This document shows, in pieces, positions 35,189 through 42,808 of a stretch of DNA of 64,000 bases (position 1 is its first letter; every line of letters begins with the position of its first letter). A program made the position numbers and the translations under genes. The notes below the pieces were generated by a model. It saw only the letters and a program-made list of their open reading frames with translations, was not told where the DNA came from and ran no database searches. This DNA comes from Streptomyces sp. NBC_00247 (GTDB lineage Bacteria > Actinomycetota > Actinomycetes > Streptomycetales > Streptomycetaceae). The stretch spans positions 3,671,001 to 3,735,000 of the forward strand of contig NZ_CP108093.1 of NCBI RefSeq assembly GCF_036188265.1, in the 5' to 3' direction.

Positions 35189-35710
35189 GTGCGCCCGTTC
35201 CCCCCTCCCGCCCGCTGGGCGGTCCTCACCGCGTTGATGCTGGGCGCCTCCCTCGGATGCGTGAGCGTGGACGCGGAGGAGACCGGTCCGCGCCCCTCAC
35301 GGTCCGCCGGGGCGGCCGGGGAGGCGGAGGAGCAGGGCAGTGGGGTGTCCGGCGGGTCCGGCCGCTCCGGCTCCGGCGGCTCGGGCCGCCACCACACGGA
35401 CCGGGCCGAGGGCGGGAAGGCCGACCCGAAGCGGTCCGGTGACCCCGCCTCCCCCAGCCCCTCGGCGGCGGGCCGGGGGACCGGCCTGCCGACGCCCAGC
35501 GGGAGCGGGGCGCCCGCGGTGGTGGTGCCGGGCGCGACGGCGGGCCCCGGGGACCCCGTCATCACGTTCGTCCCCGTCACCCCCGACCCCACGCCGCCGG
35601 CGGCCACCGACCCGGCCCCGGGCGGCGACGCGGGCGGCGGGGGGCAGCCCGCCGAATCGCCGGCCGCGCCGGCCGAACCGACACCGCCCGCGGCGTCCCC
35701 GGTGGAGTGA
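35189..35710 (+). CDS. Secreted or lipid-anchored Gly/Ser/Pro-rich protein
   Basis: 173 residues from GTG 35189 (GGAGG 8 nt upstream). Short N-terminal signal with a hydrophobic run WAVLTALMLGASLGC; the Cys after SLG could be a lipobox but the -3 position is atypical. The rest is low-complexity: Gly/Ser stretch, then Pro/Thr/Ala-rich region with VITFVPVTPDPTPP. No domain recognised; likely cell-wall-spanning or surface protein. Confidence 0.6.
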   Translation: MRPFPPPARWAVLTALMLGASLGCVSVDAEETGPRPSRSAGAAGEAEEQGSGVSGGSGRSGSGGSGRHHTDRAEGGKADPKRSGDPASPSPSAAGRGTGLPTPSGSGAPAVVVPGATAGPGDPVITFVPVTPDPTPPAATDPAPGGDAGGGGQPAESPAAPAEPTPPAASPVE

Positions 35711-35814
35711 CCGACACGCCCCTCTGGCCGCCGGGGCACCGGCGGCCGTCGGTGGCCGACTCGGGCATCACCGCAGGTCAGAAGGGGTCAGGTGGAGTGT
35801 CGAAGAAGGGCGGT

Positions 35815-36002
35815 TTGCACAAAGTGGGGGAGGGTGCGTATGGTAGTAGATCGTTTGATCCCATTGCCCGGCGCCGACACAGAAGAGCGCCGTGTGGCGC
35901 GTACTCTCCCTTGCCGTGGCTGGACCGCATTGAGGCGGTCGAAATTGCGAAAACACGGAGTTACGGGCGCGTGCCGAGACTCCGGAAGGTTTCGCATTTC
36001 GC
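35815..36002 (+). promoter_or_regulatory. Promoter and ~150-nt leader of the DEAD-box helicase gene
   Basis: TTGCAC (35815-35820), 18-bp spacer, TATGGT (35839-35844): a good vegetative promoter. Transcription from about 35851 gives a ~150-nt 5' UTR, AT-richer than its surroundings, as is common for RNA-helicase and cold-shock genes whose leaders are regulated. Confidence 0.6.
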
Positions 36003-38327
36003 ATGTCAATTTCCAGTTCTGACCACACCGTCATGTCCGAAGACATCGACAACGAGCTCGCGCAGAACGCCGAGCTCGTCGCCGAGGCCGTCGTGGCCGA
36101 GGCAGCTCCCGTCACCGTCGAGGTGACGGACGAGCAGGGCGAGCCGGAGGCCGCCGAGGCCGCCGCTCCCGTCGAGACCGCGTCCGACGAGGCCGTCTCC
36201 GCGGAGTCCGCCGAGGACGCCGAGCCGACCCTCACCTTCGCCTCGCTGGGCCTGCCCGAGGGCATCGTCCGCAAGCTGGCGCAGAACGGCGTGACCAGCC
36301 CCTTCCCGATCCAGGCCGCGACCATCCCGGACGCCCTGGCCGGCAAGGACATCCTGGGCCGGGGCCGTACCGGCTCCGGCAAGACGCTCTCCTTCGGTCT
36401 GCCGACCCTGGCCGCGCTGGCCGGCGGTCACACCGAGAAGAAGAAGCCCCGCGCGATCATCCTCACGCCGACCCGTGAGCTCGCGATGCAGGTCGCGGAC
36501 GCGCTCCAGCCGTACGGCGACGTGCTCGGCCTCAAGATGAAGGTCGTCTGCGGCGGTACCTCCATGGGCAACCAGATCTACGCCCTGGAGCGCGGTGTCG
36601 ACGTCCTCGTCGCCACCCCGGGCCGTCTGCGCGACATCATCAACCGCGGCGCCTGCTCGCTCGCGGAAGTCCAGGTCGCCGTCCTCGACGAGGCCGACCA
36701 GATGTCCGACCTGGGCTTCCTGCCCGAGGTCACCGAGCTGCTCGACCAGATCCCCGGTGGCGGTCAGCGCATGCTCTTCTCCGCCACCATGGAGAACGAG
36801 ATCGGCACGCTGGTCAAGCGCTACCTGACCAACCCGGTCACGCACGAGGTCGACAGCGCCCAGGGCAACGTCTCGACCATGTCGCACCACGTCCTCGTCG
36901 TGAAGCCGAAGGACAAGGCGCCGGTCACGGCCGCCATCGCCGCCCGCAAGGGCCGCACGATCATCTTCGTCCGCACCCAGCTGGGCGCCGACCGCATCGC
37001 CGAGCAGCTCATCGAGTCCGGCGTGAAGGCCGACGCGCTGCACGGCGGTATGACGCAGGGTGCCCGTACCCGCGTCCTCGAAGACTTCAAGAAGGGCTAC
37101 GTCAACGCCCTGGTCGCCACCGACGTCGCCGCCCGCGGCATCCACGTCGACGGCATCGACCTGGTGCTGAACGTGGACCCGGCCGGCGACCACAAGGACT
37201 ACCTGCACCGCTCGGGCCGTACCGCCCGTGCCGGCAAGTCCGGTGTCGTCGTCTCGCTGGCGCTCCCGCACCAGCGTCGTCAGATCTTCCGCCTGATGGA
37301 GGACGCGGGCGTGGACGCCTCGCGCCACATCGTCCAGGGCGCGGGCGTCTTCGAGCCCGAGGTCGCCGAGATCACCGGTGCGCGTTCGCTCACCGAGGTC
37401 CAGGCCGACTCCGCGAACAACGCCGCCAAGCAGGCCGAGCGCGAGGTCGCCGAGCTGACCAAGCAGCTGGAGCACGTCCAGCGCCGCGCCGGTGAGCTCC
37501 GCGAGGAGGCCGACCGCCTGGTGGCCCGTGCCGCGCGCGAGCGGGGCGACGACCCGGAGCAGGCGGTGGCCGAGGCCGTCGCCGAGGCGGAGGCCGCCGT
37601 CGAGGCGGCCGTCGCCGTGCCGGAGCAGCCGGTCCGCGAGGAGCAGCGCCGGGACGAGCGGGGCAACTACGAGCGCCGCGACAACCGTGGTGGCGACCGT
37701 GGCGGCTACCGCGGCGGCAACGACCGTCGTGACGACCGTCCGTCCGGTGGCTTCCGTTCCGGTGGCGACCGCCGCGACGACCGTGGTGGCGACCGTGGTG
37801 GCCGTCCGTTCGAGCGTCGTGACGACCGTCCGTCGTTCAACCGCGACCGTCGTGACGACCGTCCGTCCGGTGGCTTCCGTTCCGGTGGCGACCGCCGCGA
37901 CGACCGTGGTGGCGACCGTGGTGGCCGTCCGTTCGAGCGTCGTGACGACCGTCCGTCGTTCAACCGCGACCGTCGTGACGACCGTCCGTCCGGTGGCTTC
38001 CGTTCCGGTGGCGACCGCCGCGACGACCGTGGTGGCGACCGTGGTGGCCGTCCCTTCGAGCGCCGCGACGACCGTCCCTCGGGCGGCTTCCGCTCCGGCG
38101 GCGACCGCCGCGACGAGCGCCCCTCCGGTGGCTTCCGCTCCGGTGGCGGCGACCGCCCGTTCAACCGTGACCGCCGTGACGACCGTCCGTCCGGTGGCTT
38201 CCGCTCCGGCGGCGCCGGCGACCGCCCGCAGGGCCGTCGCGACGACCACCGCGGTGGCAACACCGGTACGAACACCGGCAGCTTCGGCCGCCGCGACGAC
38301 AAGCCCCGCTGGAAGCGCAACGGCTGA
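36003..38327 (+). CDS. DEAD-box ATP-dependent RNA helicase with RGG-like repeat tail
   Basis: 774 residues. Acidic N-terminus (about 75 residues), Q-motif region FASLGLPEGIVRKLAQNG, motif I GRGRTGSGKT, Ia PTRELAMQV, II VAVLDEADQM, III LFSATME, IV/V ATDVAARGIHVDGIDLV, VI YLHRSGRTARAG, a coiled segment (EREVAELTKQLEHVQRRAGEL), then a long Arg/Asp/Gly-rich tail with near-identical 41-residue repeats (RRDDRPSGGFRSGGDRRDD...). Unwinds RNA in mRNA decay, ribosome assembly or cold shock; the tail binds RNA and could favour condensates (inference). ATG 36003, with ATG 36033 as an alternative. Confidence 0.95.
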   Translation: MSISSSDHTVMSEDIDNELAQNAELVAEAVVAEAAPVTVEVTDEQGEPEAAEAAAPVETASDEAVSAESAEDAEPTLTFASLGLPEGIVRKLAQNGVTSPFPIQAATIPDALAGKDILGRGRTGSGKTLSFGLPTLAALAGGHTEKKKPRAIILTPTRELAMQVADALQPYGDVLGLKMKVVCGGTSMGNQIYALERGVDVLVATPGRLRDIINRGACSLAEVQVAVLDEADQMSDLGFLPEVTELLDQIPGGGQRMLFSATMENEIGTLVKRYLTNPVTHEVDSAQGNVSTMSHHVLVVKPKDKAPVTAAIAARKGRTIIFVRTQLGADRIAEQLIESGVKADALHGGMTQGARTRVLEDFKKGYVNALVATDVAARGIHVDGIDLVLNVDPAGDHKDYLHRSGRTARAGKSGVVVSLALPHQRRQIFRLMEDAGVDASRHIVQGAGVFEPEVAEITGARSLTEVQADSANNAAKQAEREVAELTKQLEHVQRRAGELREEADRLVARAARERGDDPEQAVAEAVAEAEAAVEAAVAVPEQPVREEQRRDERGNYERRDNRGGDRGGYRGGNDRRDDRPSGGFRSGGDRRDDRGGDRGGRPFERRDDRPSFNRDRRDDRPSGGFRSGGDRRDDRGGDRGGRPFERRDDRPSFNRDRRDDRPSGGFRSGGDRRDDRGGDRGGRPFERRDDRPSGGFRSGGDRRDERPSGGFRSGGGDRPFNRDRRDDRPSGGFRSGGAGDRPQGRRDDHRGGNTGTNTGSFGRRDDKPRWKRNG
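37741..38109 (+). repeat. 123-bp coding tandem repeats in helicase tail
   Basis: The unit starting CGTCCGGTGGCTTCCG recurs at 37741, 37864 and 37987, a period of 123 bp (41 codons). Copies 1 and 2 look identical at the DNA level; the third diverges at its end. Recent unequal exchange is implied. Confidence 0.85.
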
Positions 38328-38666
38328 TCGGTCGTCCGGACCGCCGACCGGCTGTCCCGCGACCTGACGGCTCCCCGCTGAGCCGCTGATCGTCCGCCAG
38401 GGCCCGTACGACACCGAGAGGTGTTTGTCCGGGCCCTGACGCTCGTCCGGGCCCGGTGCGTGCCCGGGGAGCGATCCAGGGGCGGACCGTACCGCCGTTC
38501 CTGCCCCGCGGTACGTCGTACCTGCCCGTAGCGGCAGGTTCACAAGGGCACGATCTCTTCCCTCGGCAGTCTCTGGAAGGTCCTCGCTCCCGGCGCGGTG
38601 GCCCGTCACGGGATACCGGATCGGCCGCCGGGTCCGGGCGGGCTATGCTCATGGGTGATCCGGTAG
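38328..38666. other. Intergenic region helicase / tRNA-Lys
   Basis: 339 nt, no gene. A terminator-like hairpin lies at 38398-38438: CAGGGCCCG ... CGGGCCCTG with an internal ACACC-GAGA-GGTGT stem. TATGCT at 38643-38648 is a likely -10 for tRNA-Lys. Confidence 0.55.
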
Positions 38667-38740
38667 GGGCCGTTAGCTCAATTGGTCAGAGCAGCGGACT
38701 TTTAATCCGTTGGTTGTGGGTTCGAGTCCCACACGGCCTA
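38667..38740 (+). tRNA. tRNA-Lys (anticodon TTT)
   Basis: Cloverleaf: acceptor GGGCCGT/ACGGCCT (terminal G-U), D arm TCAATTGGTCA, anticodon arm CGGAC-TTTTAAT-CCG region with loop CTTTTAA, T loop TTCGAGT, discriminator A. No encoded CCA. Left boundary of the accessory pocket. Confidence 0.95.
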
Positions 38741-38780
38741 CCGAAGGCAGGACAGGGGAGACCTCCTCTGACCTGCTACT

Positions 38781-38816
38781 GAGCGCCTCGACCGGCTTCG
38801 GCCGGTCGGGGCGCTC
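38781..38816 (+). terminator. Terminator of tRNA-Lys
   Basis: GAGCGCCTCGACCGGC-TTCG-GCCGGTCGGGGCGCTC: a 16-bp stem with one mismatch and a stable UUCG tetraloop. Confidence 0.85.
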
Positions 38817-38901
38817 CGTCGTCCTGGGCCTCGCGGGTCCGTGATGCGTGCGTGGACGGTCCGATGGCCGTCGGCTTCTGGACGGCCCTTGGAGCGCGGT
38901 C

Positions 38902-39048
38902 ATGGCGGGGATTCCCTGGTTCGAGTACGACGAAGGCGACCTGGACCTCGCGCAGCGCGCGTTCGTGGACGTACTGGCCGAAAGAGCGGGCTCTTGGCGG
39001 CGGCAGACTCCACAACCAGGACTTGGCCATCTAGCGGACCGCGAATGA
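38902..39048 (+). CDS. Small hypothetical protein, coupled to next ORF
   Basis: 48 residues (MAGIPWFEYDEGDLDLAQRA...). GGAG lies 7 nt before ATG 38902. Its stop overlaps the next ATG (ATGA). No family recognised. Lies in the tRNA-Lys accessory pocket. The Shine-Dalgarno plus the coupling are the evidence that it is real. Confidence 0.5.
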   Translation: MAGIPWFEYDEGDLDLAQRAFVDVLAERAGSWRRQTPQPGLGHLADRE

Positions 39049-39299
39049 GTTCGCCTTCGAAGCCGCAGGCGAACCGGGCGGCGGAGTGGTTCGAGTCGGT
39101 CCTCGCGCGCCCTCTGGTCCGTTGCGAAGGGCATCACGCCGGAAGGATGTACGCGGTCCGCTATGAGTACGCGGACACGGGACGAGGCCTCCGTGAGGGC
39201 TTCGAGACCTCGCCGGCCCCCGACGCGCTGCGGAGACGACTGGCCGCCGACGGCGTCGTCCGAGGCCGAGGTCTGATCAACCGTGCCGGCCGGACGTGA
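39045..39299 (+). CDS. Small hypothetical protein
   Basis: 84 residues starting SSPSKPQANRAAEWFESVLARP, with MYAVRYEYADTGRG and a basic C-terminus. Starts in the ATGA overlap with the previous ORF and has no ribosome site of its own. No family recognised; mixed charge, no membrane span. Probably accessory. Confidence 0.5.
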   Translation: MSSPSKPQANRAAEWFESVLARPLVRCEGHHAGRMYAVRYEYADTGRGLREGFETSPAPDALRRRLAADGVVRGRGLINRAGRT

Positions 39300-39539
39300 T
39301 CGCCCATGTCCGGGGTGTCCGCCCCGATCGGCTGTCACGGGACAGCTCATGGGCATCGGTGTGTGCGCCGCGGACGACCCGGGTGGGGCGGCCCGTGCGG
39401 AAGCCTGCTCCGGGTGCCCGGCGCCCCCTGGCCATCCGGCGTTCAGCGGTCGTCCGGCGGCCGGTTGGGCGCCGGACGGTTGCAGTGGCCGGTGCCCGGC
39501 GTTCGGCCGACGTCCGGTGTTCAGGTCGTCGCCCGGTGT
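39300..39539. other. GC-rich spacer with short repeats
   Basis: 240 nt with imperfect CGTCCGGTGTTCAG / CGCCCGGTGTTCAG and GGCGTTC repeats around 39430-39550. No gene seen. Confidence 0.4.
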
Positions 39540-39731
39540 TCAGCGGTCGCGCACCGCGAGCGCCTTCCTGATGCGGGCGCCGCGACTGCGTGCCGGGGGA
39601 CGGCACTCAGGGGAGCCCGGCGGGTGGGCGTAGGCATCGGGGCGCGCACCGGAGGCGGAGTGACCCTCCGCCGTGGTCACCGCGGGGCCCGTGATGGCAC
39701 GGTCGCAGTCGACGCAGATGAGGGGCGTCAC
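39540..39731 (-). CDS. Small cysteine-containing protein (zinc-finger-like)
   Basis: 63 residues from GTG 39731, which overlaps the stop of the upstream gene (GTGA). It begins TPLICVDCDRAITG, a CxxC knuckle, continues AEGHSASGARPDAYAH, and has a further Cys in SPECRPP: a pattern met in small proteins beside GntR regulators in Streptomyces mobile regions. Function unknown. Coupled to the gene at 39728-40141. Confidence 0.65.
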   Translation of the reverse strand: MTPLICVDCDRAITGPAVTTAEGHSASGARPDAYAHPPGSPECRPPARSRGARIRKALAVRDR

Positions 39732-40141
39732 TGGCGGGCCGCCCGCCACGCCCGGCTGAGGCGGTCCGCGATCTCGCACTCCACCCGGTCCGACCGGCAG
39801 GCGTTGCACTCCGAGGTGTGGGTGATCAGGGTGCGGTACTCGGCGTCTCCGGGGGCCGTGCCGCCGGTCGGCTCCGTCATCTCGGTGCTCCTTCGTCTCG
39901 GGGCGGGGTGGTCGATCTCGGCCCACACCCGGGCGACGCCGTCGGCGCCCAGCTCGTGGCCGAAGCGGTCGCCGTGCGCCAGCGTCATGAGGATCGTGCT
40001 GTGGATGGCGCCGCTCAGTGGGGAAGGGAGAGGCGCCTCCACCCGGAACGCGCCGGGTGTCTCGAACACCAGCGGCTCGGAGCCGGTCGCGGCGGCGAAC
40101 ATGCCCGCGAGGGCGACGACGCGCGGCGGCACGGAGGGCAT
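39728..40141 (-). CDS. Hypothetical protein divergent from GntR regulator
   Basis: 137 residues from ATG 40141, with GGGGAG 7 nt upstream. N-terminal hydrophobic helix region RVVALAGMFAAATGSEPLVFE, middle IHSTILMTLAHGDRFGHEL, and C-terminal TSECNACRSDRVECEIADRL with a CxxC and another Cys. No named family. Shares the intergenic region and the 14-bp palindrome with the divergent repressor, so it is probably that repressor's target. Confidence 0.7.
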   Translation of the reverse strand: MPSVPPRVVALAGMFAAATGSEPLVFETPGAFRVEAPLPSPLSGAIHSTILMTLAHGDRFGHELGADGVARVWAEIDHPAPRRRSTEMTEPTGGTAPGDAEYRTLITHTSECNACRSDRVECEIADRLSRAWRAARQ

Positions 40142-40176
40142 GGCTCTCCCCTGGAGATTGGATCACGTTTCGTAAT

Positions 40177-40190
40177 GCTGAATATTCAGC
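40177..40190. promoter_or_regulatory. 14-bp perfect palindrome, GntR operator candidate
   Basis: GCTGAATATTCAGC, centred 37 bp from the divergent gene's start and about 65 bp from the GntR start, in the most AT-rich part of the spacer. Typical size and placement for a GntR-family operator controlling both genes. Confidence 0.6.
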
Positions 40191-40248
40191 TTCAACCTGA
40201 TGGGTTAGCTTTGTCAATGTCCGACTTCCACCGCTGGGAGCTGTGCAC

Positions 40249-41010
40249 ATGCCTCGCGACACCCCTTATCTCCAGGTGGCCGACGCTCTCCGCGACCGCA
40301 TCAGTGCGGGCGAGTGGGCCGTGGGCGACAAGTTGCCCAGCCGTGCCCGGATCGCCGAGGAGTACGAGGTCGGGGCGTCCGTCGCGCAGCGCGCCATGGA
40401 GCGCCTCACCATCGAGGGCATCCTCGAAGGCCGTGCGGGTTCCGGCACTTACGTCCGCAGGCCGCGTGAGCGGCGGCGCATGATCCGTACGAGGCCTCCC
40501 GAGGGCCACGGCGCCACGCTCTACCGCGCCGTCCTCAACTACCAGGACCACGAGGGGAAATGGGAGTCGCGTTCGGCCGCGCGGACTCCGGCGCCCGAGC
40601 GCATCGCGGAGCGTCTGGACATCGAACCGGGTGATCTCTGCGTCGTCACCGACTACGAGTTCCTCGTGGACGGGCTGCCCGTCCAGCTCTCCAGGAGCTG
40701 GGAGCCGATGGCGATCACCGGACACACCCCCGTCGTCCTTCCCGAGATGGGCCCGCTCGCCGGGATCGGAGTGGTCGAACGGATGCGGTCGATCGGCGTC
40801 GACATCGTGCGCGCCGTCGAGATCCCGCGCCCGGCCCGCGCGAACCAGGAGCAGGCGAACCTCCTCGGTATCAGCATCGGTGGCCTGGTCACCGAGTTGG
40901 AGCGCACCTTCTACGACACCGACGGCCGCCCGGTCGAGACCGCGGACATCGTGGTTCCGGACGTGCGGTGGGAAGTCGCGTACGAGATCGCCGTCGAGCG
41001 GAGCGAGTGA
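40249..41010 (+). CDS. GntR-family regulator with UTRA effector domain (HutC/KorSA-like)
   Basis: 253 residues from ATG 40249 (GGGAG with 9-nt spacing). N-terminal winged helix YLQVADALRDRISAGEWAVGDKLPSR...EEYEVGASVAQRAMERLTIEGILEGRAGSGTYV, then a UTRA ligand domain (DLCVVTDYEFLVDGLPVQLS, GGLVTELERTFYDTDGRPVETADIVV). Relatives include KorSA of the pSAM2 integrative element and many carbohydrate or amino-sugar repressors. Here it probably represses the divergent pair and itself via 40177-40190. Confidence 0.9.
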   Translation: MPRDTPYLQVADALRDRISAGEWAVGDKLPSRARIAEEYEVGASVAQRAMERLTIEGILEGRAGSGTYVRRPRERRRMIRTRPPEGHGATLYRAVLNYQDHEGKWESRSAARTPAPERIAERLDIEPGDLCVVTDYEFLVDGLPVQLSRSWEPMAITGHTPVVLPEMGPLAGIGVVERMRSIGVDIVRAVEIPRPARANQEQANLLGISIGGLVTELERTFYDTDGRPVETADIVVPDVRWEVAYEIAVERSE

Positions 41011-41361
41011 CGGCGGCTGCCTCGGGGGCGGCAACGGTTATCCGCGTACGAGGAGTTCGCTGAACGCTGTACGAGGCCGGTACGGGTCTCGGGGCGCGAC
41101 GGGGGTGCCGGGGCGAGTGACCGGGCGTGCCGCCTCTGGCCGTGACGTGCTCCGGTCGTGACGTGCTCTCGCCGTGACGTGCTCTGGCCGTGATGCCCTC
41201 CGGTCGTGCAGCCCTCTGGTGGTGAGGCTTCCGGGACGCGACGCCGCCCCGCCGGGCCGTGGAGCCGGACGGGGCGGTCGCTTCGCGGAATCGGGGCGGG
41301 CCCGAGTGACGGGACCCGGGAGTCAGGGACCCTGCGTGCCCGCTCGTGTGCGGGGCGGGCT
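41011..41361. other. Intergenic region with minisatellite
   Basis: 351 nt with no gene; dominated by the 16-bp tandem repeats at 41134-41229. Confidence 0.55.
41134..41229. repeat. 16-bp tandem repeat (six units)
   Basis: Units of the type CTCTGGCCGTGACGTG / CTCCGGTCGTGACGTG occur six times in register, the first four best conserved and the last two decayed. Confidence 0.8.
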
Positions 41362-41778
41362 TCAGACGCCGGTCGGAGCCTTGCTCCCGGCCGCCTCTTC
41401 GGTCGCCGGCTCCGCGGTGGCCGGCTCCGCGGTGGCTGCCCCGGTTTCGGCGGCAGCAGGTCTCGCCGCCTCCGTGGGCGTGGCGGGCGCGGTCGTGGCG
41501 GCGGCTCCGGCTGCCCGGGCTGCTGCCGCCGCCTTGCTCTGGTAGACCATCAGGCCGATGAAGCCGGCCAGGAAGCCGCTGATCAGGCCGGATATCGCGT
41601 TGTTCAGAGCGTTGGTGCCCTCGCCGTCCGGCATCCCGATGATGAAGTAGACCACCACCGCGCTCATCACGGCCCCGGCGAGGCCCCCGATGATCGCGCT
41701 CGCCGCCGAGGTGCGCACTCGGGCCCCCAGAGAGGTGTCCGAGGGGGTGGAAGGGGCGGGAGTGAGAGGTGTGGTCAT
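41362..41778 (-). CDS. Small two-helix membrane protein
   Basis: 138 residues from ATG 41778 (GGAGGA 8 nt upstream). Pro/Thr-rich start, two Gly/Ala-rich hydrophobic helices (ASAIIGGLAGAVMSAVVVYF and ISGLISGFLAGFIGLMVY) joined by GMPDGEGTNALNN, then a long Ala/Thr/Pro/Glu-rich cytoplasmic or wall-side tail with ATAEPATAEPATEE repeats. Glycine-zipper-like helices suggest oligomerisation. No family or function recognised. Confidence 0.7.
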   Translation of the reverse strand: MTTPLTPAPSTPSDTSLGARVRTSAASAIIGGLAGAVMSAVVVYFIIGMPDGEGTNALNNAISGLISGFLAGFIGLMVYQSKAAAAARAAGAAATTAPATPTEAARPAAAETGAATAEPATAEPATEEAAGSKAPTGV

Positions 41779-42190
41779 GGTGGAGTCCTCCGGAGAGAGC
41801 GGCGTTGCGGGACCGGGAGCGCGTGGCCGACGCCGGGGCAGGGCGAATTCCGCCGCCTCGGGGGCACGTGTCCGCACGGGCAGCCCGCCGGTTCTGGGGG
41901 ATGCATCCACATCCTTGGCCAGAAGAGCACGCGTGGCAACTGCCTCATGCAAAAAGACCGTTGGAGTGGGTGTGGCGGTGCTTTGGGCCTAACTGTGTTG
42001 CTCTGCGCGCGGGATGACGGCAGGGCTGGATCGGCGGTGGTGAACTCGGCTCGTGGAAGGGCGGGTTGCCGGTGTCCGTACCCCTGGTGGGGATTCTTCG
42101 GGCGGGCGGCAACGCTTTGGGGGCGAGCCCTGGGCGTGTGCGCCGATGCCGGGAGAGCCGCTCGGTCGTGCCCGTGTGGTTCCGGGGTGG
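41779..42190. other. Intergenic region upstream of tRNA-fMet
   Basis: About 410 nt, no gene; includes a less GC-rich patch at 41930-42010 that probably carries the promoter of the minus-strand membrane protein. Confidence 0.45.
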
Positions 42191-42231
42191 TTCGAAGCCC
42201 GCTCAGGATGCCGTAGAGTTGTGTTCATCGA
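42191..42231 (+). promoter_or_regulatory. Promoter of initiator tRNA
   Basis: TTCGAA (42191-42196), 17-bp spacer, TAGAGT (42214-42219), with the tRNA starting 12 bp later at 42232. Confidence 0.6.
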
Positions 42232-42305
42232 CGCGGGGTGGAGCAGCTCGGTAGCTCGCTGGGCTCATAACCCAGAGGTCGCAGGTTCAAATCCTGTCCC
42301 CGCTA
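42232..42305 (+). tRNA. Initiator tRNA-fMet (anticodon CAT)
   Basis: Acceptor CGCGGGG/CCCCGCT lacks a Watson-Crick 1-72 pair (initiator hallmark); anticodon stem has the initiator GGG/CCC pairs (TGGG-CTCATAA-CCCA). T loop TTCAAAT. No encoded CCA. Confidence 0.95.
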
Positions 42306-42314
42306 CTGAAGGCC

Positions 42315-42346
42315 CGGGCCCGGCACGCACAGCGTGCCGGGCCCGA
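42315..42346 (+). terminator. Terminator of tRNA-fMet
   Basis: CGGGCCCGGCACGC pairs with its complement GCGTGCCGGGCCCG around ACA, followed by AGTCGTT. Confidence 0.8.
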
Positions 42347-42808
42347 GTCGTTCCCGCGTGTTCGCCCACGGGAATGCGTGCGCAAGCGTCGTCCGTTCGG
42401 CCCCTCCGTTCTCTGCGAGTGTTCGGCCCGCTCGGTCCGACCGGCGCGTAAAGATCTGCCGTAATGGGCATGAACTGGTCCATCCAGGGACCTCGCACAC
42501 CCGCACGGTCGCGGCCACCAGGTCGAACGCGTTGACGGGAGTCCGGGCGTCCGGGGAGTCCGGGCGTCCGGAGCGGTTGCGCCGCCGTTTCCGTGCGCGG
42601 CGCACGGGCACTCGCCGAACGGTGTGGAACCCCGTTCCGCCGGACCGGTGCACCCGCCGTACGCCGACGGTGGGGGGCGCTCGACGGGGAGCCGTGCGCT
42701 CCCCCCAATGGACGACGAGGAGTCGCCGCACGGCGCGGTTCGGGCCGGCCCGGGCGGGGCGCGGTAGGTTCCGCAGCCGTGGCGGGACAGGGCAGGAGAA
42801 GCACAGAG
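42347..42808. other. Intergenic region, no gene seen
   Basis: About 460 GC-rich nt between the tRNA-fMet terminator and the phosphatase gene; no strong promoter, repeat or gene was recognised. Confidence 0.4.

Noticed and set aside
38741..41361. Complete integrative element at tRNA-Lys
   Set aside because: No integrase, excisionase, replication or transfer gene and no duplicate of the tRNA 3' end in the window.
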